Positions 32,087 to 42,312 of a stretch of DNA of 64,000 nucleotides are shown piece by piece. A model generated the notes under the pieces. That model had not been told where the DNA came from. It ran no database searches and saw nothing but the letters and a program-made list of their open reading frames with translations. Position numbers and translations under genes: made by a program. Position 1 is the stretch's first letter. Every line of letters starts with the position of its first letter. Source of the DNA: Cedecea colo (GTDB lineage Bacteria > Pseudomonadota > Gammaproteobacteria > Enterobacterales > Enterobacteriaceae); NCBI RefSeq assembly GCF_011808225.1, contig NZ_SOYS01000004.1, forward strand, positions 1 through 64,000. Direction: 5' to 3'.

Positions 32087-32938
32087 TTAAGACTGCTTGG
32101 ACATTGCAGCAACTTCTGCTGCGAAGTCAGTCTCAACTTTCTGGATGCCTTCGCCCACTTCAAAGCGGATGAAGTTAGTTACGTCGGCATTGTGCTCTTT
32201 CAGGAACTGACCCACGGTTTTGCTTGGGTCAATAACGAAAGGCTGGCCGGTCAGAGAAACTTCGCCGGTGAATTTCTTCATGCGGCCTTCAACCATTTTC
32301 TCTGCGATTTCTTTTGGCTTGCCGGACTGCATGGCGATGTCCAGTTGAACCTGGTACTCTTTCTCTACCACTTCAGCAGACACATCTTCAGGCTTAACGA
32401 ATTCAGGCTTGCTCGCTGCAACGTGCATTGCAATTTGCTTAACCAGATCTTCGCTTGCGCCTTTAGCTGCAATCAGAACGCCGATACGTGCGCCGTGCAG
32501 GTAGCTACCCAGCACTTCGCCTTCAAGAGAAGCAACGCGGCGAATGTTGATGTTTTCACCGATCTTGGCGACCAGCGCTACACGCTCTTCTTCGAACTGG
32601 GCTTTCAGCACTTCAACGTCGGTGATTTTGCCAGCAACGGCCGCATCCAGCACTTTGTCAGCGAACGCCTGGAAACCGCTATCTTTAGCAACGAAGTCGG
32701 TCTGGCAGTTAACTTCCAGAATCACGCCGTAGTTGCCTTCGATTTTGGTTTTGATCACGCCGTCAGCAGCTACGTTGCCTGCTTTCTTAGCAGCTTTGAT
32801 AGCGCCAGATTTACGCATGTTTTCGATTGCCAGCTCGATGTCGCCGTTAGCTTCAGTCAGCGCTTTTTTGCAATCCATCATGCCTGCGCCAGTACGCTCA
32901 CGCAGTTCTTTTACCAGAGCAGCGGTAATTTCAGCCAT
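32087..32938 (-). CDS. tsf: Elongation factor Ts
   Basis: Nucleotide exchange factor for EF-Tu. 283 residues, the E. coli length. The conserved TDFVAKD motif (T80, D81, F82), which pries at the EF-Tu magnesium site, is present after an N-terminal UBA-like domain. It follows rpsB with a 150-base gap containing an attenuator hairpin. Confidence 0.98.
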   Translation of the reverse strand: MAEITAALVKELRERTGAGMMDCKKALTEANGDIELAIENMRKSGAIKAAKKAGNVAADGVIKTKIEGNYGVILEVNCQTDFVAKDSGFQAFADKVLDAAVAGKITDVEVLKAQFEEERVALVAKIGENINIRRVASLEGEVLGSYLHGARIGVLIAAKGASEDLVKQIAMHVAASKPEFVKPEDVSAEVVEKEYQVQLDIAMQSGKPKEIAEKMVEGRMKKFTGEVSLTGQPFVIDPSKTVGQFLKEHNADVTNFIRFEVGEGIQKVETDFAAEVAAMSKQS

Positions 32939-33008
32939 TCTTTAATCCTCGGTTATCTCGTGAAGAGAGATAAGCCCTGGTTCACGTGTTGGCGAACCCT
33001 GGCTCAAA

Positions 33009-33038
33009 ATAAAAAGGGGGCCTGAGACAGGCCCCCTA
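33009..33038 (-). terminator. rpsB-tsf intercistronic attenuator
   Basis: Minus strand: AGGGGGCCTG / CAGGCCCCCT, 10-bp perfect stem with loop TCT, followed by TTTTTATTTT. A partial terminator at this place is known in E. coli and lets a fraction of transcripts continue into tsf, adjusting S2 to EF-Ts output. Confidence 0.85.
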
Positions 33039-33088
33039 ACCAAACTATGCAATACCTGGTTAATAAGGGCTCGAAAGAGCGAACCTTA

Positions 33089-34009
<921 letters not shown>

Positions 34010-34040
34010 TTAGCAGACGCGGCGACTGTCCATTCTCAAT

Positions 34041-34069
34041 TTGGCAGCGATCGTACGCCCTGATACCAT
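34041..34069 (+). promoter_or_regulatory. Candidate map promoter
   Basis: TTGGCA (34041-34046), 17-bp spacer, then TACCAT (34064-34069) with an extended TG two bases before it. It lies 55 bases before the map ATG, divergent from the rpsB promoter. Confidence 0.6.
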
Positions 34070-34123
34070 TAACGTACACCTGCTCAATTATTGTCGAAAA
34101 GTCGACGCTTGCGGACCAAATTA

Positions 34124-34918
34124 ATGGCTATTTCAATTAAAACACCTGAAGAAATCGAAAAAATGCGCGTCGCGGGCGCGCTTGCCGCTGAAGTGCTGGA
34201 AATGATCGAAGCGCACGTCAAGCCTGGCGTGACCACCGGCGAACTTGACCGTATCTGTGATGATTACATTGTAAATAAACAGCATGCGGTCTCCGCATGT
34301 CTGGGCTATCACGGCTTCCCGAAGTCCGTGTGCATCTCTATTAACGAGGTGGTTTGTCACGGTATTCCGGACGACGAAAAAGTCCTGAAAGATGGCGATA
34401 TCGTCAATATCGACGTGACCGTTATCAAAGACGAGTATCACGGCGACACCTCTAAAATGTTCATCGTCGGCAAACCGACGATTCTGGGCGAGCGCCTGTG
34501 CCGTATCACTCAGGAAAGCCTCTATCTGGCGCTGCGTATGGTCAAGCCGGGCATTCGTCTGCGCACCCTGGGCGCGGCAATTCAGAAATTCGTTGAAGCG
34601 GAAGGCTTCTCCGTCGTGCGCGAATACTGCGGTCACGGCATTGGGCGCGTCTTCCACGAAGAGCCGCAGGTTTTGCATTACGATGCGGATGACGGCGGCG
34701 TGGTACTGCAACCAGGCATGACCTTCACCATTGAACCGATGGTCAACGCGGGCGATTACCGCATCCGCACCATGAAAGACGGCTGGACGGTGAAAACCAA
34801 AGATCGCAGCTTGTCTGCACAATACGAGCATACTATTGTGGTGACGGATAACGGCTGCGAAATTCTGACGTTGCGCAAGGATGACACCATCCCGAACGTC
34901 ATTTCGCATAACGACTGA
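34124..34918 (+). CDS. map: Methionine aminopeptidase, type I
   Basis: Removes the initiator methionine. 264 residues from the ATG at 34124 (MAISIKTPE), E. coli length; an ATG 33 bases upstream has no support. All five metal ligands are present: D97, D108, H171, E204, E235, with H79 and H178 as active-site histidines. Residue 176, in HGIGRVFHEE, is valine where E. coli has glycine, close to the active site. Divergent from rpsB as in K-12. Confidence 0.97.
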   Translation: MAISIKTPEEIEKMRVAGALAAEVLEMIEAHVKPGVTTGELDRICDDYIVNKQHAVSACLGYHGFPKSVCISINEVVCHGIPDDEKVLKDGDIVNIDVTVIKDEYHGDTSKMFIVGKPTILGERLCRITQESLYLALRMVKPGIRLRTLGAAIQKFVEAEGFSVVREYCGHGIGRVFHEEPQVLHYDADDGGVVLQPGMTFTIEPMVNAGDYRIRTMKDGWTVKTKDRSLSAQYEHTIVVTDNGCEILTLRKDDTIPNVISHND

Positions 34919-34963
34919 TTCTCCTGGCGCAAGTCAGCAATCAAAGCCGGCTTAATTTAGCGA

Positions 34964-34997
34964 CACCGCACCGAAAAAGATGGTTTTCGGTGCGGTG
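34964..34997. other. Perfect 14-bp hairpin between map and glnD
   Basis: CACCGCACCGAAAA (34964-34977) and TTTTCGGTGCGGTG (34984-34997) are perfect inverted repeats around a 6-base loop. No T-run follows, so it does not look like a standard terminator on the plus strand. It may protect the map mRNA 3' end. Confidence 0.75.
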
Positions 34998-35080
34998 GGT
35001 AAACCAGAAGACATTATTCTTTGTTTTTATCAGAACTGCGGGCAGAACTTTTAAATACAGCGAGCTTTGTTAATGGTCTG

Positions 35081-35105
35081 AGCCGGCCAGTGCCGGCTTT
35101 TTTTA
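35081..35105 (+). terminator. Rho-independent terminator just before glnD
   Basis: Stem AGCCGGC / GCCGGCT with loop CAGT, followed by a run of seven T. It ends only about 14 bases before the glnD ATG, so it either ends the map transcript with glnD started from inside this gap, or acts as an attenuator in the glnD leader. Confidence 0.85.
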
Positions 35106-35118
35106 TGGATGTCGGAAC

Positions 35119-37791
35119 ATGACCCAGAGTTTACCCGAGCAGTATGCCAACGCCGTGCTTCCTGAGATTTCCGGGCAACCTGATTATCCCGCAAGCTGGC
35201 CTGAGACCGAGCTCACCTGCGGCCAGATCAAAACGCATATCGACAAATTTCAGCGCTGGCTTGGCGAGGCTTTCGATAACGGCATTTCCGCCGAGCAGCT
35301 AATCGATGCCCGCACAGAATTTATTGACCAGCTGCTGCAGCGGCTCTGGCTGTTCTACGGCTTTGGCGAAGTGCCGGAAGCCGCGCTGGTTGCCGTCGGC
35401 GGTTACGGACGGGGTGAACTACATCCGCTTTCGGATATCGATTTATTAATCCTCAGCCGTAAACGTTTGACCGACCCCCAGGCGCAAAAAATCGGCGAGC
35501 TGCTTACGCTGCTGTGGGACATAAAGCTCGAAGTCGGCCACAGCGTGCGCACGCTCGAAGAGTGCCTGCTGGAAGGGCTTTCAGATTTAACCGTCGCCAC
35601 CAACCTTATCGAAACTCGCCTGCTGATTGGCGATGTTGCCCTGTTCCTCGAGCTACAAAAACATATCTTCAGCGACGGCTTCTGGCCGTCGGCTAAGTTT
35701 TTTGCCGCCAAGATCGACGAGCAGGAAGAACGCCACCGACGCTATCACGGCACCAGCTATAATCTGGAGCCGGACATTAAAAGCAGCCCCGGCGGCCTGC
35801 GCGACATCCACACGCTGCAATGGGTCGCCCGCCGCCATTTCGGGGCGACGTCGATGAGCGAAATGGTCGGCTTCGGCTTTTTAACCGAGGCCGAACGCAA
35901 AGAGCTGGACGAGTGTCAGCATCTGCTCTGGCGCATTCGCTTCGCTCTGCATTTAGAAATGAACCGCTACGATAACCGCCTGCTGTTTGACCGGCAGCTC
36001 AGCGTCGCTCAGCGCCTGAACTACAGTGGCGAAGGCAACGAGCCGGTTGAGCACATGATGAAAGACTTCTACCGCGTCACACGCCGCGTTGGCGAGCTTA
36101 ATCAGATGCTGTTGCAGCTTTTCGACGAAGCGATTCTCGCGCTTGATGCCAGCGAAAAACCGCGCCCGCTGGACGATGATTTTCAGCTACGCGGCACGCT
36201 TATCGATCTGCGCGACGAAACGCTGTTTATGCGCGAGCCGCAGGCCATCCTGCGTATGTTTTATATGATGGTGCGCAACCGCGACATCACCGGTATTTAC
36301 TCCACATCCTTGCGTCATCTGCGCCACGCCCGCCGTCATTTAAACCAGCCTTTATGTTATATCCCCGAGGCGCGTGGGCTGTTTCTTGCGATACTGCGCC
36401 ATCCGGGAGCCGTAAGCCGCGCGCTTGTACCTATGCATCGTCACAGCGTGCTGTGGGCGTACATGCCGCAGTGGTCGCATATCGTCGGCCAGATGCAATT
36501 CGATCTGTTTCACGCCTACACCGTTGATGAGCACACCATTCGTGTGCTGCAAAAGCTCGAAAGCTTCTCGAAAGAAGAAACGCGCCAGCAGCACCCGCTG
36601 TGTGTCGATCTCTGGCCACGCCTCGCCCATCCGGAACTTATTCTGATTGCCGCCCTGTTCCACGATATCGCCAAAGGGCGAGGTGGCGATCACTCGGTGC
36701 TGGGCGCGCAGGACATATTAAAATTTGCCGAGCTGCACGGCCTGAACTCAAGAGAAACTCAGCTTGTCGCCTGGCTTGTTCGTCAGCATCTGCTGATGTC
36801 CGTTACCGCCCAGCGCCGTGATATTCAGGACCCGGAAGTCATCAAGCAGTTCGCTAAAGAAGTTCAAACGGAAAACCGCCTGCGCTATCTGGTTTGCCTG
36901 ACGGTGGCGGATATCTGCGCCACCAACGAAACCCTGTGGAATAGCTGGAAACAAAGCCTGCTGCGCGAGCTGTACTTCGCCACCGAAAAACAGCTGCGTC
37001 GGGGAATGCAAAACAGCCCGGACATGCGTGCGCGCGTGCGCCACCATCAGCTTCAGGCGCTCGCACTGCTGAGAATGGACAATATCAACGAAGAGGCGCT
37101 GCATAACATCTGGCGACGCTGCCGGGCCAACTACTTTGTTCGCCATACGCCGAACCAACTGGCCTGGCATGCACGCCACCTGCTACAGCACGACCTTGAG
37201 CAGCCGATGATCCTGCTAAGCCCGCAGGCAACGCGCGGCGGAACGGAGATATTTATCTGGAGTCCGGACCGCCCTTACCTGTTTGCCGCCGTTTGCGCTG
37301 AACTGGACAGGCGTAACCTGAGCGTTCACGATGCGCAGATCTTTACCACCCGCGACGGTATGGCGATGGACTCCTTTATCGTACTGGAGCCGGACGGCAG
37401 CCCGCTCTCCGGCGATCGCCACGAATTAATTCGTCAGAGTCTGGAACAGGCGATCACCCAAAGCAGCTGGCAGCCGCCGCAGCCACGCCGCCAGTCGGCG
37501 AAACTGCGCCACTTTACCGTTGATACCGAGGTGAATTTCCTGCCAACACATACCGACAGGCGCACCTTCCTGGAGCTGATTGCGCTCGATCAGCCAGGAT
37601 TACTGGCGCGCGTCGGGGAAGTGTTTGCCGATCTGGGGATTTCGCTGCACGGGGCGAGAATTACGACGATTGGCGAGCGAGTAGAAGATTTATTTATAAT
37701 CGCCACCGCCGACCGGCGTGCGCTTAATAATGAGCTGCAACAAGAGGTGCAGCAACGGTTGACAGCGGCCCTTAATCCAAACGATAAATAA
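35119..37791 (+). CDS. glnD: Bifunctional uridylyltransferase/uridylyl-removing enzyme (PII regulator)
   Basis: Senses glutamine and uridylylates or de-uridylylates PII proteins, setting nitrogen control. 890 residues like E. coli. Order: nucleotidyltransferase domain with [17 protein letters not shown] near 95-112, a GlnD-specific helical part, an HD phosphohydrolase domain with [13 protein letters not shown], and two C-terminal ACT domains (about 710-790 and 815-890) that bind glutamine. A terminator hairpin lies just upstream of the start. Confidence 0.98.
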   Translation: MTQSLPEQYANAVLPEISGQPDYPASWPETELTCGQIKTHIDKFQRWLGEAFDNGISAEQLIDARTEFIDQLLQRLWLFYGFGEVPEAALVAVGGYGRGELHPLSDIDLLILSRKRLTDPQAQKIGELLTLLWDIKLEVGHSVRTLEECLLEGLSDLTVATNLIETRLLIGDVALFLELQKHIFSDGFWPSAKFFAAKIDEQEERHRRYHGTSYNLEPDIKSSPGGLRDIHTLQWVARRHFGATSMSEMVGFGFLTEAERKELDECQHLLWRIRFALHLEMNRYDNRLLFDRQLSVAQRLNYSGEGNEPVEHMMKDFYRVTRRVGELNQMLLQLFDEAILALDASEKPRPLDDDFQLRGTLIDLRDETLFMREPQAILRMFYMMVRNRDITGIYSTSLRHLRHARRHLNQPLCYIPEARGLFLAILRHPGAVSRALVPMHRHSVLWAYMPQWSHIVGQMQFDLFHAYTVDEHTIRVLQKLESFSKEETRQQHPLCVDLWPRLAHPELILIAALFHDIAKGRGGDHSVLGAQDILKFAELHGLNSRETQLVAWLVRQHLLMSVTAQRRDIQDPEVIKQFAKEVQTENRLRYLVCLTVADICATNETLWNSWKQSLLRELYFATEKQLRRGMQNSPDMRARVRHHQLQALALLRMDNINEEALHNIWRRCRANYFVRHTPNQLAWHARHLLQHDLEQPMILLSPQATRGGTEIFIWSPDRPYLFAAVCAELDRRNLSVHDAQIFTTRDGMAMDSFIVLEPDGSPLSGDRHELIRQSLEQAITQSSWQPPQPRRQSAKLRHFTVDTEVNFLPTHTDRRTFLELIALDQPGLLARVGEVFADLGISLHGARITTIGERVEDLFIIATADRRALNNELQQEVQQRLTAALNPNDK

Positions 37792-37889
37792 CAATCTTTT
37801 TAATTTTACCCTTTAGCATTCGCATTGCAGCCAACATCCCGGCAGCCTGAAGGATAAAGGGTAATGTCACAATCAGGAAAACGTTAACA

Positions 37890-38714
37890 ATGCAGCAGCT
37901 ACAAAATGTAATTGAGTCCGCTTTCGAGCGCCGCGCCGATATCACTCCGGCAAACGTAGATACCGTGACACGCGTTGCGGTAAACCAGGTTATCTCCCTG
38001 CTCGACAGCGGTGCGCTGCGCGTTGCTGAAAAGATTGATGGTCAGTGGGTAACCCACCAGTGGCTAAAAAAAGCCGTACTGCTTTCCTTCCGTATTAATG
38101 ACAACCAGGTCATGGAAGGCGCAGAAAGCCGCTACTTTGATAAGGTGCCGATGAAATTCACCGACTACGACGAAGCGCGCTTCCAGAAAGAGGGTTTCCG
38201 CGTTGTGCCGCCAGCGGCAGTACGCCAGGGCGCATTCATCGCCCGCAACACCGTGCTGATGCCTTCTTATGTGAACATCGGCGCATACGTTGATGAAGGC
38301 TCCATGGTTGATACATGGGCAACCGTCGGTTCTTGTGCGCAGATCGGTAAAAACGTGCACCTGTCCGGCGGCGTAGGCATCGGCGGCGTTCTGGAGCCGC
38401 TGCAGGCAAACCCAACCATCATCGAAGACAACTGCTTCATCGGCGCGCGTTCAGAAGTTGTGGAAGGCGTTATCGTTGAAGAAGGTTCCGTTATCTCCAT
38501 GGGCGTATACATCGGCCAGAGCACCCGTATTTACGATCGTGAAACCGGCGAGGTGCATTATGGCCGCGTACCGGCGGGCTCCGTAGTCGTTTCCGGTAAC
38601 CTGCCGTCCAAAGACGGCAAATACAGCCTGTACTGTGCGGTTATCGTGAAAAAAGTAGACGCTAAAACGCGTGGAAAAGTGGGTATTAACGAACTGCTTC
38701 GTACCATCGACTAA
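37890..38714 (+). CDS. dapD: Tetrahydrodipicolinate N-succinyltransferase
   Basis: Lysine/diaminopimelate pathway enzyme, transferring succinyl from succinyl-CoA. 274 residues, E. coli length; N-terminal helical part (1-100) and a left-handed beta-helix of hexapeptide repeats (about 105-235). The ATG is preceded by CAGGAAAA. 98 bases separate it from glnD, without an obvious terminator between. Confidence 0.97.
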   Translation: MQQLQNVIESAFERRADITPANVDTVTRVAVNQVISLLDSGALRVAEKIDGQWVTHQWLKKAVLLSFRINDNQVMEGAESRYFDKVPMKFTDYDEARFQKEGFRVVPPAAVRQGAFIARNTVLMPSYVNIGAYVDEGSMVDTWATVGSCAQIGKNVHLSGGVGIGGVLEPLQANPTIIEDNCFIGARSEVVEGVIVEEGSVISMGVYIGQSTRIYDRETGEVHYGRVPAGSVVVSGNLPSKDGKYSLYCAVIVKKVDAKTRGKVGINELLRTID

Positions 38715-38726
38715 AATAAATGTTCA

Positions 38727-38750
38727 AAAGGCGGGTTACTCCGCCTTTTT
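38727..38750 (+). terminator. Rho-independent terminator after dapD
   Basis: Stem AAAGGCGG / CCGCCTTT around loop GTTACT, followed by TT (five T in all from the stem end). K-12 yaeI, which follows dapD there, is absent here. Confidence 0.85.
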
Positions 38751-38823
38751 GACATTCAGGACTGGCGGAAAAGGAATTTTCCGTTGATTATCTATAGGTT
38801 AATGATATCGAAAAGGTAACGCT

Positions 38824-39213
38824 ATGTACGATAACCTGAAAAGTCTGGGTATTACCAATCCTGATGAAATCGATCGTTACAGCCTCCGGCAGGAAGCCAA
38901 CAACGATATCCTGAAAATCTATTTCCAGAAGGATAAGGGCGAGTTCTTTGCCAAAAGCGTGAAGTTTAAATATCCGCGCCAGCGCAAGACCATTATCGCC
39001 GATGGCGTAGGGCAGGGTTACAAAGAAGTGCAGGAGATAAGCCCTAACCTGCGCTATGTGATTGACGAATTAGATCAGCTCTGTCAGCGAGATCGCACCG
39101 AGGTGGATCTGAAACGTAAGATCCTTGACGATTTGCGTCATCTGGAATCGGTAGTGACCAATAAGATCGCAGAAATTGAAGCCGATCTGGAAAAGCTCAC
39201 CCGCAATAAATAG
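38824..39213 (+). CDS. yaeH: UPF0325 family protein YaeH
   Basis: Conserved enterobacterial protein of unknown function, 129 residues (E. coli 128). Charged and mostly helical; the C-terminal 45 residues look like a coiled coil ([20 protein letters not shown] onward). Preceded by AAAGGTAA and followed directly by the first of two terminator copies. Confidence 0.9.
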   Translation: MYDNLKSLGITNPDEIDRYSLRQEANNDILKIYFQKDKGEFFAKSVKFKYPRQRKTIIADGVGQGYKEVQEISPNLRYVIDELDQLCQRDRTEVDLKRKILDDLRHLESVVTNKIAEIEADLEKLTRNK

Positions 39214-39219
39214 TCCTGT

Positions 39220-39241
39220 AAGGGCCGGATCCCCGGCCCTT
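39220..39241 (+). terminator. Terminator copy 1 after yaeH (left copy of a direct repeat)
   Basis: 9-bp perfect stem AAGGGCCGG / CCGGCCCTT around ATCC. The 22-base unit recurs with one mismatch at 39385-39406. The T-run after this copy is poor (TTGATATT), as expected if the element insertion separated the hairpin from its natural T-run. Confidence 0.75.
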
Positions 39242-39384
39242 GATATTGCTCTGCCAAAGAAGGAAAAAGCGTGGTTTCTCCTTCTTTGTTACCGATTTGC
39301 CGAAAATCAACGAATTGATTTTCCCGCTGGTTTTTGGAAGCCAGGTTCAGGATCTTGCAGACCATGAGCTTTATCATCTGTCTG
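39242..39384. repeat. Intergenic double-hairpin repeat, copy B (about 143 bp)
   Basis: Same architecture as copy A. Hairpin 1 CAAAGAAGGA (39255-39264) / TCCTTCTTTG (39279-39288), perfect 10 bp; hairpin 2 GAAAATCAA (39302-39310) / TTGATTTTC (39315-39323), perfect 9 bp; a T-rich block; GTTCAG; and the end CATCTGTCTG. The repeat start-to-start distance of the flanking terminators is 165 here and 167 at copy A. It lies between convergent yaeH and cdaR. Confidence 0.8.
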
Positions 39385-39408
39385 AAGGGCCGGTTCCCCG
39401 GCCCTTTC
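39385..39408. terminator. Terminator copy 2 (right copy of the direct repeat)
   Basis: AAGGGCCGG (39385-39393) / CCGGCCCTT (39398-39406) with loop TTCC, followed by TTCTT. It touches the stop codon of cdaR (39409) and can serve both yaeH and cdaR. Confidence 0.8.
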
Positions 39409-40566
39409 TTACTGTTGCTCATCCAACTGCAAAGCGACATACAACAGCAGACGATCGTCGAAATTCCCCAGATTCAGCCCGGTAAGCTCAGAGATACGGT
39501 TAAGCCGGTACTCAAGGGTGTTCCGGTGGATAAATAGCGCCCTGGAGGTTGCCAGCGGCTGCACGTTATGCCGAAACCATGCGCTTAAGGTTCTGCGCAG
39601 CAAGCCGTTATTATCCATAGCTTTTAAACGAACAAGCGGACGCGCCAGCTCATTCGCCTGCCAGCCGCCGCGCAGGCTGTCGAGCAGAACGGGTAACATC
39701 AGATCCTGATAAAAATAGCTGCGGCTCTCCGGCATGCGCTGCTTGCCGACCATCATCGTTGTATGCGCAGTACGATATGAGCGGGCAATACTGCCGGATC
39801 CGGTAAAATAGTTACCGAGCGCGACGCGAAAACGTAACTGACCGTTCTCTTTCATACGGCTGATAAGCTGTTCTACACGCTTGCGGTGATCTTCAGCATC
39901 CCAGCGTCCAAACTGATTCAGCGCAGGCTTTAGCACCACCATTTCCGTTAAAGAAACGATGGCGATCAGGTTGTTGCGCTCGGGCGTGGTCAGCGCGTTT
40001 TGTAGCTGCTGGAGCTCTTCCATGGCGCTGTCTACGCTAAGCTGGCCGCTGTCTACTTCCACAACCGCCGCAACGCGAGGCTGATTGAGATCGATGCCCA
40101 GCCTCTGCGCCCATTCTGCCAGCGCCGGAGAGTGCTCTTCTGCCTGAATCAGGTTCATGACCAGTTCTTCGCGCAGGCGGCTGTCCTGGGCCAGCAGGTG
40201 CAACAGGCGGGACTGCTCAAGCATCATTTCTGCGGTCATACAGACCAGCTCACCGTATTTACGCAACGAACCCGGCTCACCCGTCAGGCCAATTACGCCG
40301 ACGATTTCGCCTTCGATACGCAGCGGCAGATTGATTCCCTGCCGCACGCCGTGCAGATGCCGGGCAACGGCGACATCAATGTCCACCACGCGCCCCTGCG
40401 AAAGCACCAGCAAGGCTCCTTCGTGTAGCTCGCCAATACGTTCTTTATCACCGCTGCCGATAATGCGTCCCCGGGCATCCATCACGTTGATATTGGTATC
40501 GATGATGGTCATGGTGCGCGCCACAATATCCTGCGCCATTTTAGTATCAAGATGCCAGCCAGCCAT
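39409..40566 (-). CDS. cdaR: Sugar diacid transcriptional regulator CdaR
   Basis: Activator of glucarate/galactarate/glycerate genes in E. coli, and of itself. The ATG at 40566, preceded by CAGGAGAGG, gives 385 residues, the E. coli length. The N-terminal sugar-diacid recognition domain (about 1-135) is followed by a middle domain and a C-terminal PucR-type helix-turn-helix (HRNTLEYRLNRISELTG near 345). The stop is next to terminator copy 2 of the repeat. Confidence 0.95.
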   Translation of the reverse strand: MAGWHLDTKMAQDIVARTMTIIDTNINVMDARGRIIGSGDKERIGELHEGALLVLSQGRVVDIDVAVARHLHGVRQGINLPLRIEGEIVGVIGLTGEPGSLRKYGELVCMTAEMMLEQSRLLHLLAQDSRLREELVMNLIQAEEHSPALAEWAQRLGIDLNQPRVAAVVEVDSGQLSVDSAMEELQQLQNALTTPERNNLIAIVSLTEMVVLKPALNQFGRWDAEDHRKRVEQLISRMKENGQLRFRVALGNYFTGSGSIARSYRTAHTTMMVGKQRMPESRSYFYQDLMLPVLLDSLRGGWQANELARPLVRLKAMDNNGLLRRTLSAWFRHNVQPLATSRALFIHRNTLEYRLNRISELTGLNLGNFDDRLLLYVALQLDEQQ

Positions 40567-40676
40567 TGCTTCCTCTCCTGGTCGTGCTGATGGCTTAGCA
40601 TAGGCGAGACGAATAGCCTCGGCATTGTGCAAACGCCCTAAGCATCATGTAATAACGTGGAGTTGTGGAAGGGTTC

Positions 40677-40702
40677 ACAAAAAAGGGCCGCAAAAGCGGC
40701 CC
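40677..40702 (-). terminator. Rho-independent terminator after degP
   Basis: Minus strand: AGGGCCGC / GCGGCCCT with loop TTTT, followed by six T. It separates degP from cdaR. Confidence 0.9.
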
Positions 40703-40733
40703 TGGCTAGATGGAAGAAGTTATCCGCAGAGGA

Positions 40734-42173
40734 TTACTGCATCAACAGATAGATAGTGGAATCGCCGCGCTGAATATTAAGCGCCATCACCGACGGTTTG
40801 GTGTCGAGGATTTTACGTAATTCAGCAATATTGTTCACCGGTTGCTGGTTAACGCCGATAATAATATCGCCCTTTTTCAGGCCGATACGTGCAGCCGGCG
40901 TGTTGCCTTTCACGGAATTAACGATTACACCTTTTTCATCTTTACCGCTGCGGTTGCTCATTTCAGCACCTTCGATGCCGGTAAAGATGGTTGAGGAATC
41001 TACCTGCGTCTGGCTGCTCTGCTGCAGTTCCAGATTCACAGAAACCGGCTTGCCATCGCGCAACAGGCCGAGAGTGATTTTGCTGCCAACCGGCATAGAG
41101 CCAACCTCTGCGCGCAACGCTGCAAAGCTGCTGATAGCTTTACCGTTCATGGAAACCACTACGTCACCGGCTTTCACGCCCGCTTTCGCTGCGGAAGAGT
41201 TGGCCATAACCTGGCTTACAAACGCGCCGCGCTGAGCGTCCACCTTCATGGCTTTTGCCAGCTCAGAGTTCAGCTCGGTACCCATGATGCCCAGCTCGCC
41301 GCGCTTAACCTGGCCGTACTGCACCATCTGTGCGGTCAGGTTTTTCACCATATTGCTTGGGATAGCAAAGCCGATACCGATATTTCCACCGTCCGGGGCG
41401 AGGATTGCGGTATTAATGCCGATCAGTTCGCCGTTCAGGTTAACCAACGCGCCGCCGGAGTTACCGCGGTTAATCGCCGCATCCGTCTGGATGAAGTTTT
41501 CATAGTTTTCAATATTCAGACCGCTACGGCCCAGCGCCGAGACAATCCCGGAGGTCACGGTTTCGCCCAGACCGTATGGGTTACCAATCGCCACGGTGTA
41601 ATCGCCTACACGCAGGGCGTCAGAATCGGCCATTTTAATCGCCGTCAGGTTTTTCGGGTCCTGTAATTGCAGCAGCGCGATATCGGAACGTGGGTCTTTG
41701 CCCACGACTTTTGCCTCAAACTTGCGGCCATCGCTCAGGGAAACCTGGATTTTAGTGGCGTTATCAACGACGTGGTTATTAGTAACGACGTAGCCCTTAG
41801 CGGCGTCAATGATGACACCTGAACCAAGAGCGGCAAATTTCTGCTGCTGCGAGCCACTGTCAGCCCCGCCGTCCGGGCCACCCTGACAGAAAGGAGAGCT
41901 CTGGAACGGTGAGCCTTCCTGGCAGAATGGCGAGTTGTCACCGAAGAACTGCTGGAAGTTGCGCCCCATACGCGGCGTATTTACCGTAGTGCTGCCTTCA
42001 ACGTTAATACTCACCACTGACGGCATTACTTTTTCAAGCATTGGCGCAAGGCTTGGGAGCTGTTGCGTGGAAGATGCAGAAGAAGCCGTCTCAGCGGCGG
42101 TGGCGGACACGGGTCCCAGCGCCAAACCCAGACTCAGAGCCAGCGCACTCATTGCTAAAGTGGTTTTTTTCAT
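40734..42173 (-). CDS. degP: Periplasmic serine protease/chaperone DegP
   Basis: HtrA protease that degrades misfolded envelope proteins and protects outer-membrane proteins in transit. 479 residues: signal peptide (cut near 26, SATA), protease domain with triad H134, D164, S239 (precursor numbering; GNSGGAL), and two PDZ domains. The LA loop keeps the cysteine pair C84/C96. Five residues longer than E. coli, with the difference in the Q/G-rich LA-loop region. A sigma-E promoter precedes it. Confidence 0.97.
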   Translation of the reverse strand: MKKTTLAMSALALSLGLALGPVSATAAETASSASSTQQLPSLAPMLEKVMPSVVSINVEGSTTVNTPRMGRNFQQFFGDNSPFCQEGSPFQSSPFCQGGPDGGADSGSQQQKFAALGSGVIIDAAKGYVVTNNHVVDNATKIQVSLSDGRKFEAKVVGKDPRSDIALLQLQDPKNLTAIKMADSDALRVGDYTVAIGNPYGLGETVTSGIVSALGRSGLNIENYENFIQTDAAINRGNSGGALVNLNGELIGINTAILAPDGGNIGIGFAIPSNMVKNLTAQMVQYGQVKRGELGIMGTELNSELAKAMKVDAQRGAFVSQVMANSSAAKAGVKAGDVVVSMNGKAISSFAALRAEVGSMPVGSKITLGLLRDGKPVSVNLELQQSSQTQVDSSTIFTGIEGAEMSNRSGKDEKGVIVNSVKGNTPAARIGLKKGDIIIGVNQQPVNNIAELRKILDTKPSVMALNIQRGDSTIYLLMQ

Positions 42174-42221
42174 GTCTTCAATCTCAAGTTATAAGTCACG
42201 CGTAATTGCTGTGCAGGTCTA

Positions 42222-42250
42222 TATAGAGTGGTGTTATAGCGCTTAGTTCC
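42222..42250 (-). promoter_or_regulatory. Candidate sigma-E promoter of degP
   Basis: Minus strand: -35 GGAACTA (42250-42244), a 16-bp spacer and -10 TCTATA (42227-42222). This fits the sigma-E pattern (GGAACTT, then TCTRA-like) known at E. coli degP. A GTAAA at 42296-42292 could be one half of a CpxR box; the second half is not clear. Confidence 0.7.
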
Positions 42251-42312
42251 GCCCTTAACTCACTGGAAAAAGTAAAAAATTATTGTTCATCTTTACAAAA
42301 CTCAACGCGACG

